A stretch of 64,000 bases of DNA. Source: Selaginella tamariscina (lineage: Eukaryota > Streptophyta > Lycopodiopsida > Selaginellales > Selaginellaceae). The notes below the pieces were generated by a model. The model had not been told where the DNA came from. It saw only the letters and a program-made list of their open reading frames with translations, and made no database searches. Of this stretch, positions 58,490 to 64,000 are shown one piece after another. Position 1 is the first letter of the stretch; the number at the start of each line of letters is the position of its first letter. Made by a program: the position numbers and the translations under genes. Where the stretch lies: the NCBI GenBank assembly GCA_003024785.1, contig PUQB01000020.1, forward strand, positions 810,314 through 874,313, in the 5' to 3' direction.

Positions 58490-61400
58490 TGGCAAGTGCA
58501 TTCCTACTATGAAAGAAGTGGAGTCTTGGAACACAAATCAACTCTTCACCTTCCCTTCTTGCATATAGAGTTTGGAGCTGACTCAGAGGTTAAAAAACTA
58601 CTTGATGATAAGCAAATTAGGGGATATTCATTCCTTGAGATGACTGAATCTCAGTGGAAGGAAGCCGGGGTTGTACTAGGGTTGTACTAGGGTTGTACAT
58701 CATTTTTCGAGGAGCACGGAAGATCCTAAATAATTGTGTTTTTTTCCTCTCACTATTCAGATATTTCTCAACTTTCAGCTCTTTATTGCAGGCAGAAGTG
58801 GTTTTGCCGCCTGGGGTGCTGTCGTATGGCAACATACATAATGACAGGCTCCTAACCTCGCACAGTGCATATGATTCAATCTAATAAGAGAGCAGACTCT
58901 TTCAATGGACAACTTGCACTTAAGGTTAGTATATTTTTCCCACATCTCTCTCTTAAATACAAATGTAAACTATATATAAAGCTATACTTAATATATGGAA
59001 TCCCTATATGCCTAACACATGTTATATGCATTTTATAAATTATGTACATTAAAAATCCATAAATGTATACACTTTAACATTGTTCTTGTAGGAGTGCGGT
59101 TTCACTACTGCACATGACATAATGAAATTTAATACAAAGATCATTCGTGAGGAGGTATGACGCACCTTTTCCAATGTACAATATTGTGTATTTCAAGTGG
59201 GCTTCAACCCTCCAGTGTTGAAATTAGTCGTTGTTAATGCAACAACCAAAGAAAGCGGTTAGTAAGTATTCTCATGTCTCAAATGCGATCTTCGCTTCCC
59301 TAAGTTTGATAATCATATTGTTCCCACTGAGTGTGACTAGGTGAGCTCGAAGATCAGTTGGATTATAGGTGGCCAAGAGAATCGGCTTCATGTATTTTAA
59401 TTCTTTAATACGCACACTCACATACATATGCATGTACACATATTTTACATGTATACATGATAGAATATTATATCTACTATACACATGTATATGGATATAG
59501 CCTTTCTCACATGCATGGTCATCTAAGGCACATTCAAGAACACACATGCAATATTGGTATTATATATGTATAGCTAATGCACATGCATAGATACACATGT
59601 ACACATGTATATAGTCTTATAAAGGCATTTACATGCACGTCTTAACAGGAATGAGGAGGGTCAAAACTATGAATTTGGGAAGTTAGAGGTAGTGTCGCAT
59701 GTGCCATGCAGGGAGTACACTATTCAGGCATTGGAGTTCCTTAGTATGCTATTTAAGGCCCAAGAGACGTGACAACTTGGGGAAGTTACTTTTGGGACAG
59801 GTGTACTACTTGAGCGTAGAGATGGAAACATTTTAATGTGAAGATTTGCATTGACACAATATGGACCCATGAAGATGATCTTCATGTGCCACTACCCAAG
59901 GACCTGAGAGGGCAATTGGCTCTATTAATGTTGGGGTGAGTGTCTTATACAATGTTATACATACAATATGTGTCTACAAATGTGTGTGTGTGTGTATTCA
60001 CAAAATGGTGTTACTAAATATATATGTAATAAGTTTAAAACACACTATAGTTTTTGAACTAACAGTATGTATATATGAACATTTCATACATAAACATAGA
60101 TATGGATATACATTTAAGACATGTAATTGGACAGTGTAAGTATAATTTTATGCCTTATATATGCATATATAAATCCTGATATATTTCATACATTTATACA
60201 TGTAATACATACAATTCATAGAGACTCAACAATGTGCATACACAAGAACATATATACATATATAATATATTCTCTACACAACTTTATTACACACACACAC
60301 AATGGTCTCAATAAATCAAATAAATAAGCTATATTAAATTTATGTAGCATTACATATTCATGTGTACTTTAGTTTAAACATATATATATATATATATATT
60401 ATTATAATTATAAATAAATATATATATACTTACATGGATTGTATATTCATAAATGTTATATATATAAATATAATTATAATTATATTTAAATGTACTTACA
60501 TTAATGTACAAGTATACTGTATCCAAAACGTGATTAAATCTACACAAGCACTAAGTATTCTTGTGTATCACATGTACTCAAGTGAATAACATCTGTCTTT
60601 ATGAATTTCACTTGAATATATAAATATAAAGAAAATATGTAAATATAATAAATTTTGTATACATTATGGTTTACTTAAATATTAAATATATACTTATATA
60701 AATTACTTATATACTTATACTAATGACTTACATATAATATATATATGAAGTTAAGCTTTATTATGTATATAAAAATGTTATTTATTTATAAAAGATATAA
60801 AATTATAATATTATATATTATAATCTATATGAGCAATGTATCATGCACCATATATTCTGCTTATTTATTTAATAAGTATATATTAACCTTAAATAAAGAA
60901 AGGCATGTTAATAAAATACATTCTTTTGCATTTGAGATGTTTTCTTGCAGGAGATAATATGGCATCCTGAATGCCTCACTACCAGCATAGAACATGACCA
61001 GGGCTTTGCAGAAGCTGGAGACAGTGATGATGATTCTACATTGATTGTAAAGAAGCGGCAACAAATAATTTTGAATTGAACACACAAACCACTGGTGATG
61101 AATTAGAGGAAGAAAGGCAAGTGTCAAAGAAGACAAGGGGCAAAGGTGTGGGCACATGGAAGAAGACCATTGTTGTGTTTCTCCATACAAAGTGATAACG
61201 GTGAGTTAGAATTAGTCATGTGCACGTTTTAATATTATATCATTACAGAAATCAGCTACGTCAGACATGGCTAATACAAGCGGAAGCTTTGTAGAACCAA
61301 TGACCCCTCATGGAATACAAGGGTCACTATTAAGGAATCAAAAGGTATAAATAAATTAACATACGTTAATTAGTTATCTAATATGCAAAATTTTGTAGAG

Positions 61401-62530
61401 TACCAACGACATGCTTGCCAAAGGAATACAAGTTCTTCCAGCTTCCCATAAGAAGGCTTATCAAGTAAGGAATAGTGATAATCAGAATAACTACTTATGA
61501 TAAATGTGTAATGCAGAAGAAGGCAAACACTATTGGCGCCCATACCAAGCTTCCTTCTCAACATCTGGCAAAACAACCTTGTCAAGAAAGCAAGTTTGCC
61601 TCTTAATTCAACAAATGACCCAGCAGACAGAAAAGAAACCAGGTCTGAAAGCAAGCTCTTGGAAGAATTAGAGGCTTTAAGGTATGTTACGTTTTAAGTG
61701 TTTATCCTATCCAGACTCACATGCCTTTTGAATAGGGTGGTTTTCATATAGCTGATGAGGTTTACCTCATGAACTCAGAGCTTGGAATTGTAGCCTCGGG
61801 TATTGTAGTGGAACCAGACGAAGCACTTGCAAAAGTGATGGCTAATTTGAAGGCCAAGAACCAGCTAATAGTCCCTATTTCCATTGATTGTATAGAACCC
61901 GATTGTGAGGAACTAGATTATAGCCATAGTTCATCCTTGGAGACATTGAATGGAAGAAGGGGCGTTGTGTTGTGGCTAGTGGATGGTTGCGTTACAAAAA
62001 AGATTTTGTGAAGCCAAAGGTAATAAATAAACAGAAAGGTAACAAGCAAGAAGGAACAAGTACTAAAGAAGATCTCCCTGGAGTTGTATAAGGTCAGATA
62101 TTTATATGTTCTAAATCATCTACCTTTTATAACACTTCTACTGTGTTAATGCAGTTGCCAAGGGACTGGAAGGATATGCTTAGGAAGCGACCCATTCGGG
62201 ACATCAAGGAGGTGGGTAAGCTCTAGACATCACAAGATAGCATATCTTATACTTACAGTCAATGCACTCATGTAGCAAGGCATGCTCGTGTCAAATGTGA
62301 AAATGCTTGCAGTTGAGCTAGACCATTTAGGCCCAACACCTTTGCAACAGTTCATAATGCGAAGAAAGATGAAGTTATAAGACAGTTTGTAGAGGTTGCT
62401 ATTGTTCTAATCTAGTACAGATTCACAAGGTCCAACTGGTCACAGGAGGAAATTGGGTCACTGGCATAAATGCACAAAGGAAGGCATGGGAAGAGGAGAG
62501 TCGCAACACCTTCTATGACATAGATTGAAG
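58490..62530 (+). CDS. uncharacterised multi-exon gene or gene relic with SAM-like start
   Basis: A chain of exon-like blocks with gt/ag borders. 58,496-58,690 gives SEVKKLLDDKQIRGYSFLEM then TESQWKEAG, similar to a SAM domain (short helix, GYSFLEMT, E-x-W-KEAG). Its end is disturbed by a threefold GTTGTACTAGGG repeat. 59,097-59,155 gives ECGFTTAHDIMKFNTKIIRE. 59,650-59,760 gives FGKLEVVSHVPCREYTIQAL. 60,957-61,075 gives IWHPECLTTSIEHDQGFAEA. 61,249-61,344 gives ATSDMANTSGSFVEPMTPHG. 61,399-61,465 gives TNDMLAKGIQVLPASHKKAY. 61,518-61,605 gives ANTIGAHTKLPSQHLAKQPC. 61,751-62,020 gives MNSELGIVASGIVVEPDEAL, and in a shifted frame SGWLRYKKDFVKPKV. 62,155-62,213 gives LPRDWKDMLRKRPIRDIKE. The last parts loosely recall C-terminal regions of plant transposon-encoded proteins. 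Several stops and shifts occur, so a domesticated or decayed transposon gene is likely. Function unknown. Confidence 0.35.
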
Positions 62531-62534
62531 TTTG

Positions 62535-63205
62535 TTGTATGGAGTTTTATAGTTGAGTGTAGTGATGTAGTAGTAGTTTGTTTTATATTAGCATATCATA
62601 ATGAAAATTATTGTAGAAAAGGTTCTATATATGTGCTGTGTGTAAAAATTGAATGACCAGCAGAGTGAAAAATGAAATCACTTTTCTCTAAAGTCATTCA
62701 CAAATGGATATTCATTTCCCAACACTAAGACTCATCAAAATGAAGGTGTATAACAAATATCCTTTTTCCTTACAAGACTATCTAGCACAAGTGAATATCT
62801 GCAAGGACCGGATTGGAACACTTACGTGAGTGTTCACTTCGACCCTTACTTTAACCATGAAATCAGGGTCTGAAGTGAATATCTACCACATTTTTAGGTT
62901 TTCTTGTGATATATATAGTGAATATATGCTTGTCCTATGAGAAAGCTATATTATCAATACTATAACATGGTAATGGCCAAAAACAAAAATCCTATCCTTG
63001 ACCTTAGAGATGAGATAAGGTATATTTATACAGTTATTTAATTTAAAAAGCTTTTCCTACGCTGTGAACAGGATTTCGACGCACATGAAAGTTTTTTGCC
63101 ATGTTAACACATACCTACGCATAACAGCATGGATTCACCAACACTAAGGGTAACTTACCCTTAGTGTAACATACCCTTACATGTTGGAAGTTAGGGCAGC
63201 ATAGA
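62535..63205. other. spacer with two hairpins
   Basis: Inverted repeat GTTCACTTCGACCC (62,832-62,845) / GGGTCTGAAGTGAAT (62,866-62,880), and a perfect palindrome with 13-bp arms at 63,141-63,167 (ACACTAAGGGTAA-type arm around a single C). No gene. Confidence 0.6.
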
Positions 63206-63206
63206 G

Positions 63207-64000
63207 TGTTATAGTTTTTACCATGACCCTACTCTTTTACTTTGAAGGTTAACTATTGTTACTTACTGTAATTCGTGGTAAACAACCCCACTTGGTGCAC
63301 TTAAGTATTTAAGGTTGACTGTTTTTAAATACCTCAAGAAACTTCGGTGAAAGCTAAACTTGCCATATAGAAATCTTCCCTTTTTATTTAGTTGAGTTCA
63401 AGGTTTGTGGGTGTGTGTGTTCAGAGTGTTGAATATGGTTAGGGACACCCCTAGGGTTACCCTAAACCCACATCCTAGGTCGAATTTAGGGTTAGGTAGG
63501 TTAAATTCATTAACATTGGGGCTAGCACTTTGTCACTTCGTAAAAGAGGGGGGCGAGTGGGGGTCCATCATTAAAATTAAGGTAGAGTGTATGTAATGAG
63601 AGTCTGGGTGTTCAAAAGAGCCCTTTACTCTTTTACTGGCGCAAAGCTTGTCTTGTCAATATTGGCCACCCTAATTTCTAGTGCATAGGGGTATGTCAAA
63701 CCCTAAAGGTTGCCCAGCCCAACCTTGACACTGGCAAATTCACACCTTGAGAAGGTCTTGTTAAAGTCCACAAGTTGAGGTTTGTTTCTAGTTTCCTCTT
63801 CCACATCAAACTGAGAACAATACTCACAACTAAGCAATGCACGCATCCTGACTCATAATATGAGCATTGTCCATGCCCTTGTTCAATTGTGAACATGGGA
63901 TCTTGACAAATAAGTTCTTATTACCATGTTTCTTAAGAGTTTACAAAGAAGGGTTCTAGGGTTAACATATATGAGCCACATACATGGCAACCATGTGTAG
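63207..64000 (+). repeat. LTR-like repeat family, copy 4, cut by the window end
   Basis: Starts TGTTATAGTTTTTACCATGA and follows the 54.1-kb copy through GGTTAACTATTGTTACTTAC, CACTTGGTGCACTTAAGTAT, GGTTAGGGACACCCCTAGGG and ATATGAGCATTGTCCATGCC. Intermediate AT decay. Confidence 0.8.

Overview
This is nuclear DNA of a land plant. The genes have short GT-AG introns, an intron-less canonical histone H4, and families typical of plants: a WAV3-like RING/VWA protein, NDR1/HIN1-like LEA_2 proteins, a progesterone-5-beta-reductase-like (PRISE) enzyme, a GH27 alpha-galactosidase and a plant Rab-GDI. The spaces between genes are AT-rich and full of microsatellites and decayed transposons. From memory of family sequences, the GDI and PRISE proteins look closer to seedless-plant (lycophyte or fern grade) versions than to flowering-plant ones. 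That placement is a weak inference.

Layout. 1-8 kb is gene-poor: a minisatellite-like block (2.1-3.15 kb), a Ty3/gypsy reverse-transcriptase remnant, and a large inverted repeat (4.9-5.9 kb). 8-13 kb holds two decayed tandem LEA_2/NHL genes, a 1-1.5 kb duplicated block containing a possible small secreted-protein gene, and a stray bromodomain exon. 14.05-16.34 kb is a RING-VWA E3 ligase gene. 17.4-25.9 kb is transposon territory: a PIF/Harbinger element with both ORFs, an array of hairpin-forming repeats, and a pogo-type (CENP-B/DDE_1) transposase.

27-40.4 kb is the gene-rich core: PRISE (+), alpha-galactosidase (-), histone H4 (-), Rab GDI (+) and a 2-oxoglutarate dioxygenase (+). 45.5-47 kb is a decayed DONSON-like replication gene. 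43.7-64 kb is otherwise dominated by a long LTR-like repeat family (copies at 43.7, 44.6, 49.1, 54.1 and 63.2 kb), a second Ty3/gypsy remnant and a TG/GA-rich satellite. The exception is a multi-exon gene-like region at 58.5-62.5 kb that I cannot assign.

The genes are not an operon or an obvious cluster; they serve vesicle traffic, chromatin, sugar hydrolysis, specialised metabolism and ubiquitination. Five otherwise well-conserved genes each carry one or more small indels (1, 2 or 4 nt) at exactly one place in a conserved exon while all splice sites remain good. This points to either draft-assembly consensus errors or very recent inactivation, and matters for any use of these gene models.
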